Positions 16,992-26,088 of a stretch of 64,000 nucleotides of DNA are shown here, piece by piece. Position 1 is the stretch's first letter. Each line of letters begins with the position of its first letter. A program made the translations under genes and the position numbers. The notes below the pieces were generated by a model. That model was not told where the DNA came from, ran no database searches, and saw nothing but the letters and a program-made list of their open reading frames with translations. The DNA comes from Chryseosolibacter sp964551035 (lineage in GTDB: Bacteria; Bacteroidota; Bacteroidia; Cytophagales; Cyclobacteriaceae), in contig CAZKBK010000025.1 of assembly GCA_964551035.1 (NCBI GenBank), positions 1 to 64,000 of the forward strand, written 5' to 3'.

Positions 16992-19403
16992 ATGCTCAGG
17001 AGTATCATCACCACTGCGCTGCGAAACCTCGTCCGGAATCGCGCCTTTTCCATTATCAATATTGTTGGCTTGAGTGTGAGCATGTCGCTGGCGCTGCTGG
17101 TCATTTCCGTTGTCAACGAGCAGTATACGTATGACGACTTTCACACCGATGCCGACCGCATCTATCGCGTGAGCACGACGGCATTGCGGACCGATGGGGG
17201 TAGCGAGGACTACGCTTCCGCGCCGCTGCCCATTGGACGTGTTTTTTCGGAGGATTACTCGTTCGCGGAGGAGGTGGTGCGGATCAATGCCCGTTTTGGA
17301 GGCGACGTGATTTATGGAAATGTGAACGTTCCCGTTCGCGGACTGATGGTTGACCCGTCTTTTCTGTCTGTGTTTAACTTTCCGCTGGAGAGGGGCAGCG
17401 CCACAACAGCGCTCTCAGATCCGAACAGTCTGGTGCTGACCCGCGCTGCCGCGGAAAGGATTTTTGGGCAGGCCGAACCCATTGGAGAGGTTGTCAAGGT
17501 CGGGTCGTACGGTGAATTTGTGGTGACCGGTGTACTGGAAAATTTTCCCAGCAAAACACACTTTGAGTTTGAAATGCTGGCATCGATGGCCGCGTTGCCG
17601 GCATTTGAGCAACAGGGCCTTTCCCGGTCGTCGTTGGACAACTGGAATAATTATTACGCCAACTACGTCTACTTCAAGCTGAAGGAGGGGAAGGACCGGG
17701 CGGAAGCCGAACGCGCCCTGGATGAGATCTACCGAAAGTACTACACGGGCCTCGAGCTTGAGACACGCGACCGGGGTTATGATTTTTTTGTCATGGCACT
17801 GGGAGAGATCACGCCCGGCCCGGCGATGTCCAACCAGATGGGTACGGGCATGCCGCAGTTTCTGATCCTTTTTCTCGGAATCCTCGCGGGCATTGTAATG
17901 CTCCTGGCGTGCTTCAACTACACCAACCTGATGATCGCCAAGTCCCTTTCCCGCGTGAGGGAAATCGGCGTGCGCAAGATCGTCGGTGCGCGACGCGCGC
18001 AGGTGTTTCTTCAGTTCGTGGGCGAAGCGGTGGTGTTCTCGGTCGTGTGTCTTGCTTTTTCCTACGTCCTGCTACAGGTGTTGAAGCCGGCATTCATGCA
18101 GCTTAGTCTCGCCCGGGAATTCGCGACGGAGTTGAAGGAAGATTACAGGTTGTACGTTCTGTTTTTCGCCTTTGCTGTCGGTGTGGGGGCGGTTGCGGGT
18201 TTGCTTCCGGCGGGGTATCTCTCGGCATTGCGGCCGGCGTCCGTACTGAAAGATCATGGCAATGTGAAACTTTACGCGCGTCTCACGTTTCGTCAGGCAC
18301 TTGTGGTCACGCAGTTCGCGCTCTCTATCGCTTTTGTGATCGTCGTGCTGGTAATCTACAGGCAGATCGATTTTATGGTCACGAAAGACTATGGTGTGCA
18401 CGAGGAGAACATTCTCAATGTGCGGCTGCAGGGAATGGAATTCCAGAAACTGGCCAACGAGGTGCGTGCTATTCCCGGTGTGGTGTCTGTCGGCGGCGTG
18501 TCGCATCAACTGGGCACGTGGGCGGACCGGGCAAGCGATTACCGGCGCCTGCCAGGGGAGGCACCTTTCACGATGCGGGACTTCGTGGTCGACAACCATT
18601 ATATCGATAACCTTGAGTTGACTTTCGTGGCGGGTCGGAACTTTGATCCGTCCGAACAGGGCGTGATGGAGAAGCATATCATCCTCAATGAGCGGGCCCT
18701 GGGGCTGTTCAACTTCACCAACGCGGTCTCCGCGATCGGCCAACCCGTCTATGCCGACGACTCGCTGATGCTGACGGTGATCGGGGTGGTCAGAGACTTT
18801 CATTTTCGTCCCCTGAGCTATGAGATCGGCCCGCTGGCATTGCGGTATGATCACGATGGAATCAACTTTTTGAGTGCACGGATACTGGAGGGCCGGCGGG
18901 AGGCGGTGGTAGCGTCGCTGGTGCCGGTGTGGAAGAAACTCGATCCCGTTCATGCATTGGACTGGAAGATGATGTCGGATGAAATCGACGAGGCCTACGT
19001 GCGCGCGGGGTTTATGGACATACGCAACATCGTCGCCTATATTTGTTTTCTCGTCATCTCCCTGGCGTGCCTGGGTATGCTGGGCATGGCGATGTATTCA
19101 ACCCGCACGCGTGTGAAGGAGATCGGTGTGCGGAAAGTACTCGGTGCCAGTGCCACCCAGGTGACGCTGCTCCTCAGCAAGGCGTTTCTCGTATTGCTCA
19201 CCATTGCGGCAGTCGTCGCGATGCCCGTCGGTTACTACTTCGGCGACCTGTTCCTCGAACAGTATCACTATAAGATCACGATCACGCCCGCGCTCTTATT
19301 GACGAGCGTGCTGATCGTGGCCGTGCTGGGGGTTGTTACCATCTGCTCGCAGACCTGGAAGGCCGCGGGCGTGAACCCGGTGAAGTCGTTGCGATACGAG
19401 TAG
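16992..19403 (+). CDS. double-FtsX ABC transporter permease, copy 3
   Basis: An 803-residue paralogue. The N terminus MLRSIITTALRNLVRNRAFS leads into TM1 and TYDDFHTDADRIYRV. Coupling helices are VREIGVRKIVGARR in the first module and VKEIGVRKVLGASA in the second, and the tail is VNPVKSLRYE. The 128-bp gap after copy 2 is the longest in the tandem and may hold its own promoter. Its first module carries an unusual FNYTNLMIAKSLSR instead of the NF(I/M)NLTTA seen in the others, showing that the copies are not recent duplicates. Confidence 0.9.
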   Translation: MLRSIITTALRNLVRNRAFSIINIVGLSVSMSLALLVISVVNEQYTYDDFHTDADRIYRVSTTALRTDGGSEDYASAPLPIGRVFSEDYSFAEEVVRINARFGGDVIYGNVNVPVRGLMVDPSFLSVFNFPLERGSATTALSDPNSLVLTRAAAERIFGQAEPIGEVVKVGSYGEFVVTGVLENFPSKTHFEFEMLASMAALPAFEQQGLSRSSLDNWNNYYANYVYFKLKEGKDRAEAERALDEIYRKYYTGLELETRDRGYDFFVMALGEITPGPAMSNQMGTGMPQFLILFLGILAGIVMLLACFNYTNLMIAKSLSRVREIGVRKIVGARRAQVFLQFVGEAVVFSVVCLAFSYVLLQVLKPAFMQLSLAREFATELKEDYRLYVLFFAFAVGVGAVAGLLPAGYLSALRPASVLKDHGNVKLYARLTFRQALVVTQFALSIAFVIVVLVIYRQIDFMVTKDYGVHEENILNVRLQGMEFQKLANEVRAIPGVVSVGGVSHQLGTWADRASDYRRLPGEAPFTMRDFVVDNHYIDNLELTFVAGRNFDPSEQGVMEKHIILNERALGLFNFTNAVSAIGQPVYADDSLMLTVIGVVRDFHFRPLSYEIGPLALRYDHDGINFLSARILEGRREAVVASLVPVWKKLDPVHALDWKMMSDEIDEAYVRAGFMDIRNIVAYICFLVISLACLGMLGMAMYSTRTRVKEIGVRKVLGASATQVTLLLSKAFLVLLTIAAVVAMPVGYYFGDLFLEQYHYKITITPALLLTSVLIVAVLGVVTICSQTWKAAGVNPVKSLRYE

Positions 19404-19458
19404 GGCACGCTTGTAGTTTGGCATTTGAAATTGAAGGCGGTAATAGCAACAATTTACT

Positions 19459-21891
19459 ATGAAAGATCTCATTTTTGTTTTCCGGAGTATTCGTAAGAAC
19501 ATCCTTCTGGCGGGAATTAATGTCCTCGGCCTGACCACGGGCATCGCGGCGTGCCTTGTCATTTTCCTGATTGCCGCATATGAGTTGCGTTTTGACCGCT
19601 TCCAGCCTGACCGCGACCGCATCTACAGGATATACGCGTCCTTTTCTGGCGTCTTTTCCGGGGAGAATCCCGGTTCGCCGACGGGCGTTGCTGTTGCGGT
19701 GCGCGATGGCTTTACGGGTGTTGAAGCGGTGACGAACTTTCATACGTTTACCTCGCGCGTGAAAATCCCGTTGGCAGGTGGCGGCGTGAAGGACATGGAA
19801 CGCTATGAAAAGGTGATCATTGCGGACCCGGAATACTTTCATGTCTTCAGTCACTACACCTGGCGGGTGGGCGACCCGCAGGCTTCATTGTCTGAGCCGT
19901 TTCAGGTCGTGCTCACGGAGCAGCGTGCGAGGACTTATTTTGGAGACGTTGATCTGAGGGCCGTCATCGGGAAGGAGATCCTCTACCGCGACTCGCTGCG
20001 GTTGACGGTCTCCGGCATTGTCGCCGATGTCACGAAGCCGACAGATTTTGATTTCACGGATTTCATTTCCTTCAGTACAATTGAAAAGTCGTGGCTGAAC
20101 GATGAATTTATTCTGCTGAACGACTGGGAGAATACGAATAGCAGTTCGCAGGTCTTTATCAAACTGTCGAAAGCTACAGCACTGGAAGACATTCAACGGC
20201 AGATGCCCGGGCTGGCCGCGAAGTACGAAGCGCACAACCCAAATTCCAACCTGACGAACACGCCAACGCTGCAGGCTTTTGGGGACATTCATTTTGACAC
20301 TGACCTCGGCATCTTCGATTACAGCCGCGCTGTGGTGGGATGGTCTACGATCCGGATACTGATTGTCGTCGCGGTCTTGTTGCTGATCATCGCGGTGGTG
20401 AATTTTGTAAACCTGGAAACGGCCCAGGCGTCCTTGCGGGCAAAGGAAGTAGGCGTGAGAAAGGTGCTCGGAAGTACGCGGCGGCGTCTGATTGCCAGGT
20501 TCCTCCTGGAAAGCTTTGTTCTTTCCGCCGTTGCTGTCCTTGCGGCCACCGGCCTTGCCGCGATGTCGATACGTTGGTTTCGGGAATTTGTGCCTGAAGG
20601 CTTGTCCTTCGAGTTGTCGGATCCGCTGGTATGGTTGTTTCTGTGCGCGTGCCTGCTGAGCGTGACGGTGCTGGCCGGGATTTACCCCGCATTTGTGCTT
20701 TCGTCCTATCAGCCGGCAACGGCGTTGAAGAACATCTCCGCGGCGGGGAATTCCAGGCCGCGGTCGGCCTCGATACGGCAAGTCCTTACCGTTTTCCAGT
20801 TCTGCATCGCACAAGTACTTATTGTCGCAACGATTGCCATCGGCTTTCAGTTGGATTTTATGACGAATAAGGAACTCGGGTTCGAGCGTGAGGGAATTGT
20901 CAACATCCAGACGCCGTGGTTTGAAGACCGGGCGCTTCGCGAAGTATTCCGGAATGAGTTGGAGAAGATACCGGGAATCGAAGCCATAAGCATGTTTTTC
21001 GATCCGCCGATCTATTTTGGTTATTCCTCCAGCATCATGGAGTTCGACAACGGAAAGGAAATAATGAAACACAACGTATTCATTAAGCGGGGCGATACGT
21101 CGTATGTGGATTTCTTTGGTATCCGGTTATTGGCGGGAAGGATGTATACCGCTAAAGAAGAGCCGGACGAATGTGTTATCAACGAGACCTACATGCGGGA
21201 ACTCGGCTTCACAAATCCGCATGATGTGCTTGGAAAGGAGGTGAAGGAACAATTCACGATCGTCGGTGTCATTGAAGATTTTCACACCCGGTCATTGCAC
21301 CATGCCATCGAACCCACAGCCATCTACTACGCGAAATCGGCGCCCACGATCGGCGTGAAGTTGCCCGTAGCCGGACGGCGTGTGGGCGATCTGAAGCCCA
21401 CCATTGACCGGATCGGCGAGGCATTCAAGAAAGTTTACCCGGACGCGAAGTTCAACTATGAATTCATGGATGATATGATTGGGCGGTTCTATGAAAATGA
21501 GCAGCGTACCGGAAAACTCGCTCGTGCCGCGACGGGCATTGCCATCGTTGTTTCCTGTCTCGGACTGTTTGGCCTTTCCACCTTTACGGTCCTGCAACGC
21601 ACCAAAGAGATCGGGATAAGGAAGGTGTTGGGGGCTTCCATCAACAGCATTCTCTTCCTGCTCTCCGCGACATTCCTCAAACTGGTGGTCATCGCTTTTC
21701 TCATTGCCGCACCGCTGGCCTGGTATCTTGCCGATTGGTGGTTGGCCGACTTCGCTTACCGGATGGAACTCAGCATGTGGATGTTCGCAGGGTCCGCCTT
21801 CTTTTGCGTGGCCGTTGCCTTCCTCACGATCAGTTTCCGGACCGTGCGGGCGGCGAGAACAAATCCCGTAGATACGCTGCGGTATGAGTAG
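19459..21891 (+). CDS. double-FtsX ABC transporter permease, copy 4
   Basis: An 810-residue paralogue, the last of the tandem. It lacks the Asn-Tyr-Phe-lys start of the others and begins MKDLIFVFRSIRKNILLAGI. LRFDRFQPDRDRIYRIY replaces the usual FH motif with FQ. The coupling helices are AKEVGVRKVLGSTR and TKEIGIRKVLGASI, and the tail TNPVDTLRYE is typical. The spacing of 55 bp from copy 3 fits one operon. Role unknown, as for its neighbours. Confidence 0.9.
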   Translation: MKDLIFVFRSIRKNILLAGINVLGLTTGIAACLVIFLIAAYELRFDRFQPDRDRIYRIYASFSGVFSGENPGSPTGVAVAVRDGFTGVEAVTNFHTFTSRVKIPLAGGGVKDMERYEKVIIADPEYFHVFSHYTWRVGDPQASLSEPFQVVLTEQRARTYFGDVDLRAVIGKEILYRDSLRLTVSGIVADVTKPTDFDFTDFISFSTIEKSWLNDEFILLNDWENTNSSSQVFIKLSKATALEDIQRQMPGLAAKYEAHNPNSNLTNTPTLQAFGDIHFDTDLGIFDYSRAVVGWSTIRILIVVAVLLLIIAVVNFVNLETAQASLRAKEVGVRKVLGSTRRRLIARFLLESFVLSAVAVLAATGLAAMSIRWFREFVPEGLSFELSDPLVWLFLCACLLSVTVLAGIYPAFVLSSYQPATALKNISAAGNSRPRSASIRQVLTVFQFCIAQVLIVATIAIGFQLDFMTNKELGFEREGIVNIQTPWFEDRALREVFRNELEKIPGIEAISMFFDPPIYFGYSSSIMEFDNGKEIMKHNVFIKRGDTSYVDFFGIRLLAGRMYTAKEEPDECVINETYMRELGFTNPHDVLGKEVKEQFTIVGVIEDFHTRSLHHAIEPTAIYYAKSAPTIGVKLPVAGRRVGDLKPTIDRIGEAFKKVYPDAKFNYEFMDDMIGRFYENEQRTGKLARAATGIAIVVSCLGLFGLSTFTVLQRTKEIGIRKVLGASINSILFLLSATFLKLVVIAFLIAAPLAWYLADWWLADFAYRMELSMWMFAGSAFFCVAVAFLTISFRTVRAARTNPVDTLRYE

Positions 21892-21950
21892 TTGCGGGCG
21901 TGCATGGGTGCCTCCACGGACGAAACCCAGCAACCTAAAAACCCGAGACG

Positions 21951-23591
21951 TTACCGCTCGCGCACGGCCTTGAACTCCGACCCCGCCTTCCACTTCGGCC
22001 AGGCTTCTTCAAAGGCGAGCCGCTTGCCGACCTGGAACAGGAGCTTCAGGTCGTCGATGGCGCCTTCGAAGTTCATCCGCGTGGTGTCGAACTCGTCCGA
22101 AGGCTGGTGGTAATGCTTTTGCGTGTACGTACTTTTCAACGCCAGTCCCCTGTCAGTGCCCTGCCCCTCGAAGTTGCTCCCGGTCTTGGTGTAGAGGGCG
22201 GGGATTCCAACCTTCGCGAAGTTGAAGTGATCGGAGCGGAAGTAGAACCCTTTCTCCGGTTCGTCGTCGATGCCGACGTCGCGGTTCAGGTTTTTCGCGG
22301 CTTGCCGCAGGTAGTCTTCGAGTTCCGACTGGCCTGCACCGACGATCATCACGTCCTGCATCTTTCCATAAGGATTAAGCCCGTCCATGTTGATGTTGGC
22401 GACGGTCTTGTCGATCGGGTAGATGGGATTTTCCACATAGTAGGCGGATCCCCAAAGGCCCTGCTCTTCGGCGGTGACGGCAAGGAAAATGATGCTGCGT
22501 GCGGGTTTGTTCTTCAGGGTTGTAAACGCTTTTGCCAGTTCGAGCAAGCCCGCCGTCCCGCTGGCGTTGTCCAGGGCGCCGTTGTAGATGCTGTCCCCCT
22601 CGGCGTCCGGCTTGCCGATGCCAAGGTGATCCCAATGCGCGGTGTAAACGATGTATTCTTCAGGGCGCTCGCCGCCTGTAAGCTTAGCCACCACGTTGTA
22701 CGACTTGTCGTACCGCGTGCTTACGTCCATTGATACGGAAGCTTTCAGGCCCAGGTTTTGCCCCTTGTAACCCGGGCGTCGGGCTTGGGTGGTCTCCTGA
22801 TTGAAATCGAGCCCCGCGGCTTCAAAGAGCCTTTCGGCGGTGGGCTTGGTAATCCATCCAATGCCTTCGCAAAAGGTCTTCTCCTTGCCGCGTGAATCAA
22901 GGTAAAGATGCGGACTGTTCCAACCATTTTGCAGAACGGCGAAGGGATACCCGGCGGGAACGGTGTTATGCACTACAAAGCACCCCCTGGCACCCTGGCG
23001 CGCTGCCTCTTCATATTTATAGGTCCACCTTCCATAGTAAGTCATGGTGTTGCCCTTGAAGAAGGTGGTGTCTTCCCCGCCAAAACCGGGATCGTTCACG
23101 AGTACGAGCACGATCTTGTCTTTGACATCAAGGCCTTCGTAGTCATTCCAGTCATACTCGGGGGCCACGATGCCGAAGCCGGCAAAGACAATTTCCTCGT
23201 CGTCCCATACAATCGCTTCTTCGACGCGTTCGGTATTGAGCACGAAATCGTGAAAGCCACGAAGGGTAAAACTTCCCTCGGGCCCTTCGATCTCCATTAC
23301 GCTGTCGACCGTGGCGGTGATTTCAACCATGGGAACTTCCTGCAGGTAGCTATTGCCATTTCCGGGTTCAAGGTCCAGGGCCCTGAATTGCTCTTCGAGG
23401 TAGTCGATGGTTTTCTTTTCGCCCTGCGTAAACGGCCGACGTCCCTGAAATTCATCCGACGCCAGCCTGGCCACATGTTGTTCGAAGCTCGCCAGCGTCA
23501 GCGATTCCAGCCCATCATCCTGAGTGTATTCGGCCTGGGGGTTACAACCGGCCGCGGCGATAATTGCGGTGAATAGGACGTATTTGCGCAT
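21951..23591 (-). CDS. M28 family zinc aminopeptidase, lipoprotein
   Basis: A 546-residue secreted peptidase. The signal ends in the lipobox IAAAGC; the start at 23591 is chosen for this reason. A protease-associated (PA) domain occupies about residues 130-260. The M28 catalytic domain follows with the two-metal ligands visible in order: His in TAHWDHLGIG, bridging Asp in LDNASGTAGLLELA, catalytic Glu pair in TAEEQGLWGSAYY, Asp in ANINMDGLNP and His in RSDHFNFAKVGIPAL. It probably removes N-terminal residues from peptides at the outer membrane or in the periplasm. It converges on the permease tandem. Confidence 0.93.
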   Translation of the reverse strand: MRKYVLFTAIIAAAGCNPQAEYTQDDGLESLTLASFEQHVARLASDEFQGRRPFTQGEKKTIDYLEEQFRALDLEPGNGNSYLQEVPMVEITATVDSVMEIEGPEGSFTLRGFHDFVLNTERVEEAIVWDDEEIVFAGFGIVAPEYDWNDYEGLDVKDKIVLVLVNDPGFGGEDTTFFKGNTMTYYGRWTYKYEEAARQGARGCFVVHNTVPAGYPFAVLQNGWNSPHLYLDSRGKEKTFCEGIGWITKPTAERLFEAAGLDFNQETTQARRPGYKGQNLGLKASVSMDVSTRYDKSYNVVAKLTGGERPEEYIVYTAHWDHLGIGKPDAEGDSIYNGALDNASGTAGLLELAKAFTTLKNKPARSIIFLAVTAEEQGLWGSAYYVENPIYPIDKTVANINMDGLNPYGKMQDVMIVGAGQSELEDYLRQAAKNLNRDVGIDDEPEKGFYFRSDHFNFAKVGIPALYTKTGSNFEGQGTDRGLALKSTYTQKHYHQPSDEFDTTRMNFEGAIDDLKLLFQVGKRLAFEEAWPKWKAGSEFKAVRER

Positions 23592-23727
23592 GGGTGAGGG
23601 GTTAGGCATTGGGGATTAAGTATTGGATTGTAGGGTGAAATAACGGAATTTTCTCAGAAATCCGCAGGGCTACTGACACAACGTTGTCATGGGCCGGCGG
23701 TTTCTTGTCAAAAAAAACATAACCGCT

Positions 23728-24180
23728 ATGGACGAATTGGTCATAAGAAACAACATTTTGATCGAGGCTCCCGCCGAAAAGGTGTGGGAGGCGCTTACAG
23801 CACCTGAGATGACAAAGAAGTACATGTATGGTTGCGAGGCGATCTCGGACTGGAAAATTGGAAGCGAGCTTGTTTGGAAGGGCGTGTTTGACGGCACGGA
23901 GATGGTGGCCGTGAAGGGCAATGTAACGGCGCTGGAAAAGGATCGGCTGCTTTCCTACACCGCCTTCGATCCAAACGGTACCATTCCCGATATTCCGGAA
24001 AATTATACAACGGTTACCTACAGGTTGTCCCCGCAGGACGGCAAAACGATGCTCGAGGTCACCCAGGGCGATTTTGCAAACGTCGCCGATGGAGAGCGGC
24101 GATACAAAGATGCGACCGCGGACGGCGGCTGGCAACCGATCCTCGAAGCGATCCGATCGCTGGCGCAGGACGTATCCTAG
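23728..24180 (+). CDS. SRPBCC/AHSA1-like domain protein
   Basis: A 150-residue START-like protein: NNILIEAPAEKVWEALTAPE at the N terminus, WKIGSELVWKGVFDG in the middle and GGWQPILEAIRSLAQ as the long C-terminal helix. This matches the activator-of-Hsp90-ATPase-1-like subgroup of SRPBCC proteins, which bind hydrophobic ligands; no specific function can be given. The ATG at 23728 is preferred over the one at 23689 because the conserved domain starts directly after it. Confidence 0.88.
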   Translation: MDELVIRNNILIEAPAEKVWEALTAPEMTKKYMYGCEAISDWKIGSELVWKGVFDGTEMVAVKGNVTALEKDRLLSYTAFDPNGTIPDIPENYTTVTYRLSPQDGKTMLEVTQGDFANVADGERRYKDATADGGWQPILEAIRSLAQDVS

Positions 24181-24222
24181 CGAATCGTTGACCGGCGAAC
24201 GAGTTTTTGATAACTTGTAGCC

Positions 24223-24684
24223 GTGCGCTATCACCGGCTTTTGCTTGTTCTTTTCTTGATCCTGGCCACCTCGTGCGATGAGGCCTACCGGAAGTGGGAG
24301 AAGGACGCCTTCGGCAACATGACCTGGCGGAAGGGGCAGGCGCTGATCTTTTCTCCGAAGATCAGGGACATCACCACGACGTATGACCTCATCCTTGGCA
24401 TAAGGCATGTTTATGGCGCCAAAATTCCCTCCGTTCCGATTGTTCTGCGGATGATCGCGCCATCGGGAAAGGAGACGATCCATAGGTTCACCCTGCCCGT
24501 CACGAGTGCGGAAGGGCGCGTCATGGCGACGTGCGCCGGCGACATCTGCGATCTGGAAGCGCGCGTGGGCGAGCTGGTATTCACCGAGCCCGGTGAGTAC
24601 AAATTCATCGTTACGCATGAAGCAGCGCGGGAGACGATCCGCGGCATTATGGAGTTCGGCCTCGTCCTCAAAACCGGAACGTGA
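24223..24684 (+). CDS. GldH-like lipoprotein
   Basis: A 153-residue lipoprotein with signal MRYHRLLLVLFLILATSC and GTG start. The body resembles the gliding-motility lipoprotein GldH: WRKGQALIFSPKIRD, TYDLILGIRHVYG, and a C-terminal FTEPGEYKFIVTHEA. GldH is needed for gliding and the type IX secretion machinery in Flavobacterium. The similarity is by overall pattern and moderate, so this may be a GldH-family protein with another role. No other gliding genes are adjacent, although a T9SS cargo-like protein occurs at 51250. Confidence 0.55.
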   Translation: MRYHRLLLVLFLILATSCDEAYRKWEKDAFGNMTWRKGQALIFSPKIRDITTTYDLILGIRHVYGAKIPSVPIVLRMIAPSGKETIHRFTLPVTSAEGRVMATCAGDICDLEARVGELVFTEPGEYKFIVTHEAARETIRGIMEFGLVLKTGT

Positions 24685-24722
24685 CGTGCGATTCCTTTGG
24701 TATTTCGGCAAAACAAAATAGC

Positions 24723-25730
24723 ATGGAGGAGATAACGGTATCGCCAGAGGCGATGCAAAAGGAGTTCATGCGCGTGCTCACTTCCCGGCGGATGCCGCGC
24801 GAACGGGCGCAAACCTGCGCATCGATATTCACAGCCAACACGGCGGAGGGTGTGTTTACCCATGGCGTTTATCGCTTTCCACGATTCGTTGAATACATCG
24901 ATAAGGAGATTATCCGCGTCGATGCCGATCCGGTGTGCGGTCACAGCGCCGGTGTCCATGAAACGTGGGACGGACATTTCGGCCCCGGACCTACCAACGC
25001 CCTGCATTGCACGCACCGGGCCATGGAACTCGCCGACCAGTACGGCATGGGTTGTGTCGCCCTTGCCCATACCAACCATTGGATGCGCGGAGGAACGTAC
25101 GGCACGCTCGCGGCCGCCAACGGATACGCCTTCATCGGGTGGACCAACACCACGGCAAACCTTCCCGCCTGGGGCGCCCGCGACGCCAAACTTGGAAATA
25201 ACCCCCTCGTGATCGCGGTACCCCACGGCGATGTGCCCGTGGTCCTCGACATGGCCATGTCTCAGTATTCCTATGGCGCCATGGAACTCGCCCGGGCGAA
25301 AGGTGAACAACTTCCCGTGCCCGGAGGATATGACGTGACCGGCAAACTGAGTGACGATCCGGAAGCGATCCTTGAGTCGCGTCGGGCGTTGCCGGTCGGT
25401 TTCTGGAAAGGATCGGGCCTGGCCCTGGTGCTTGACCTGCTTGCTGTTTCCCTTTCGGGTGGGCTGTCTACCTCGGAGATCTCGCGGCGCGATGCCGAGA
25501 CCGACGTGAGCCAGGTGTTCATCGCCATCAGCCTCGCCAGCCTGCCTCACGCCGCCGCCGTGGACTCGATGATCAGCAACGTGATTGCCGATTACCGGTC
25601 ATCAGCACCGGATAGCCGGGAACATTCGATCCGCTATCCCGGCGAGAAGGCCATACGCATGCGCGCAGCCGCTGAAAAGAATGGTATCCCCGTGATGCGC
25701 CACGTGTGGGAGCAGATCCAGGCACTATGA
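24723..25730 (+). CDS. dlgD: 2,3-diketo-L-gulonate reductase-like Ldh2 family oxidoreductase
   Basis: A 335-residue member of the malate/lactate dehydrogenase-2 family, closest to DlgD/YiaK. Matching segments in order are THGVYRFPRFVEYID (about 45-59), ANTAEGVF before it, LAHTNHWMRGGTYG (about 115), WGARDAKLGNNPLVIAVP (about 150), MSQYSYGAMELARAKGEQLP, GFWKGSGLALVLDLLA, and the C-terminal IRYPGEKAIRMRAA and WEQIQAL. The enzyme reduces 2,3-diketo-L-gulonate with NAD(P)H in E. coli L-ascorbate or rare sugar use. None of the other sugar genes are nearby, so the physiological substrate is uncertain. Confidence 0.88.
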   Translation: MEEITVSPEAMQKEFMRVLTSRRMPRERAQTCASIFTANTAEGVFTHGVYRFPRFVEYIDKEIIRVDADPVCGHSAGVHETWDGHFGPGPTNALHCTHRAMELADQYGMGCVALAHTNHWMRGGTYGTLAAANGYAFIGWTNTTANLPAWGARDAKLGNNPLVIAVPHGDVPVVLDMAMSQYSYGAMELARAKGEQLPVPGGYDVTGKLSDDPEAILESRRALPVGFWKGSGLALVLDLLAVSLSGGLSTSEISRRDAETDVSQVFIAISLASLPHAAAVDSMISNVIADYRSSAPDSREHSIRYPGEKAIRMRAAAEKNGIPVMRHVWEQIQAL

Positions 25731-25980
25731 GCCAGGGATTGATCTACGCGCAAACCTTCTCCGGACAGCCATGGTTTGAAGTTCCGCACGCTACCAGATC
25801 GGACGCAAGCGAGCCATGAAGCCCCCGCGGCCTTTGCGCCCAGCAATATACATCCACCAGCAGACCTGATACTCCCCTCCACTCACCGTCAGCACTGCCT
25901 ACCAAAAACCTCCTCCTCCGGTAAAAAAATCCCGCCGCATCGATTACCTCACAGAACCCACGAGATGTGAATCCGGAAGT

Positions 25981-26081
25981 TGAGTTTAGAGTTATGAGCG
26001 GAGAGTGACGAGCTGTGAGTTTTTAGTACTCCGAACTCCGAACTCCAAACCCTAAACTCTAAACCCTAAACTTTAAACCCC
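25981..26081 (+). repeat. degenerate heptamer repeat block
   Basis: The 358-bp gap between dlgD and ggt holds two period-7 runs back to back: GAG-led units (GAGTTTA, GAGTTAT, GAGCGGA, GAGTGAC) and then CTCCGAA, CTCCAAA, CCCTAAA and CTTTAAA units, which look telomere-like by chance. I see nothing else in 25731-25980. Confidence 0.8.
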
Positions 26082-26088
26082 ACTTCCA

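Noticed and set aside
26041..26081. Telomere-like CCCTAAA repeat
   Set aside because: The units are degenerate and belong to the wider period-7 family; nothing suggests a linear replicon end.
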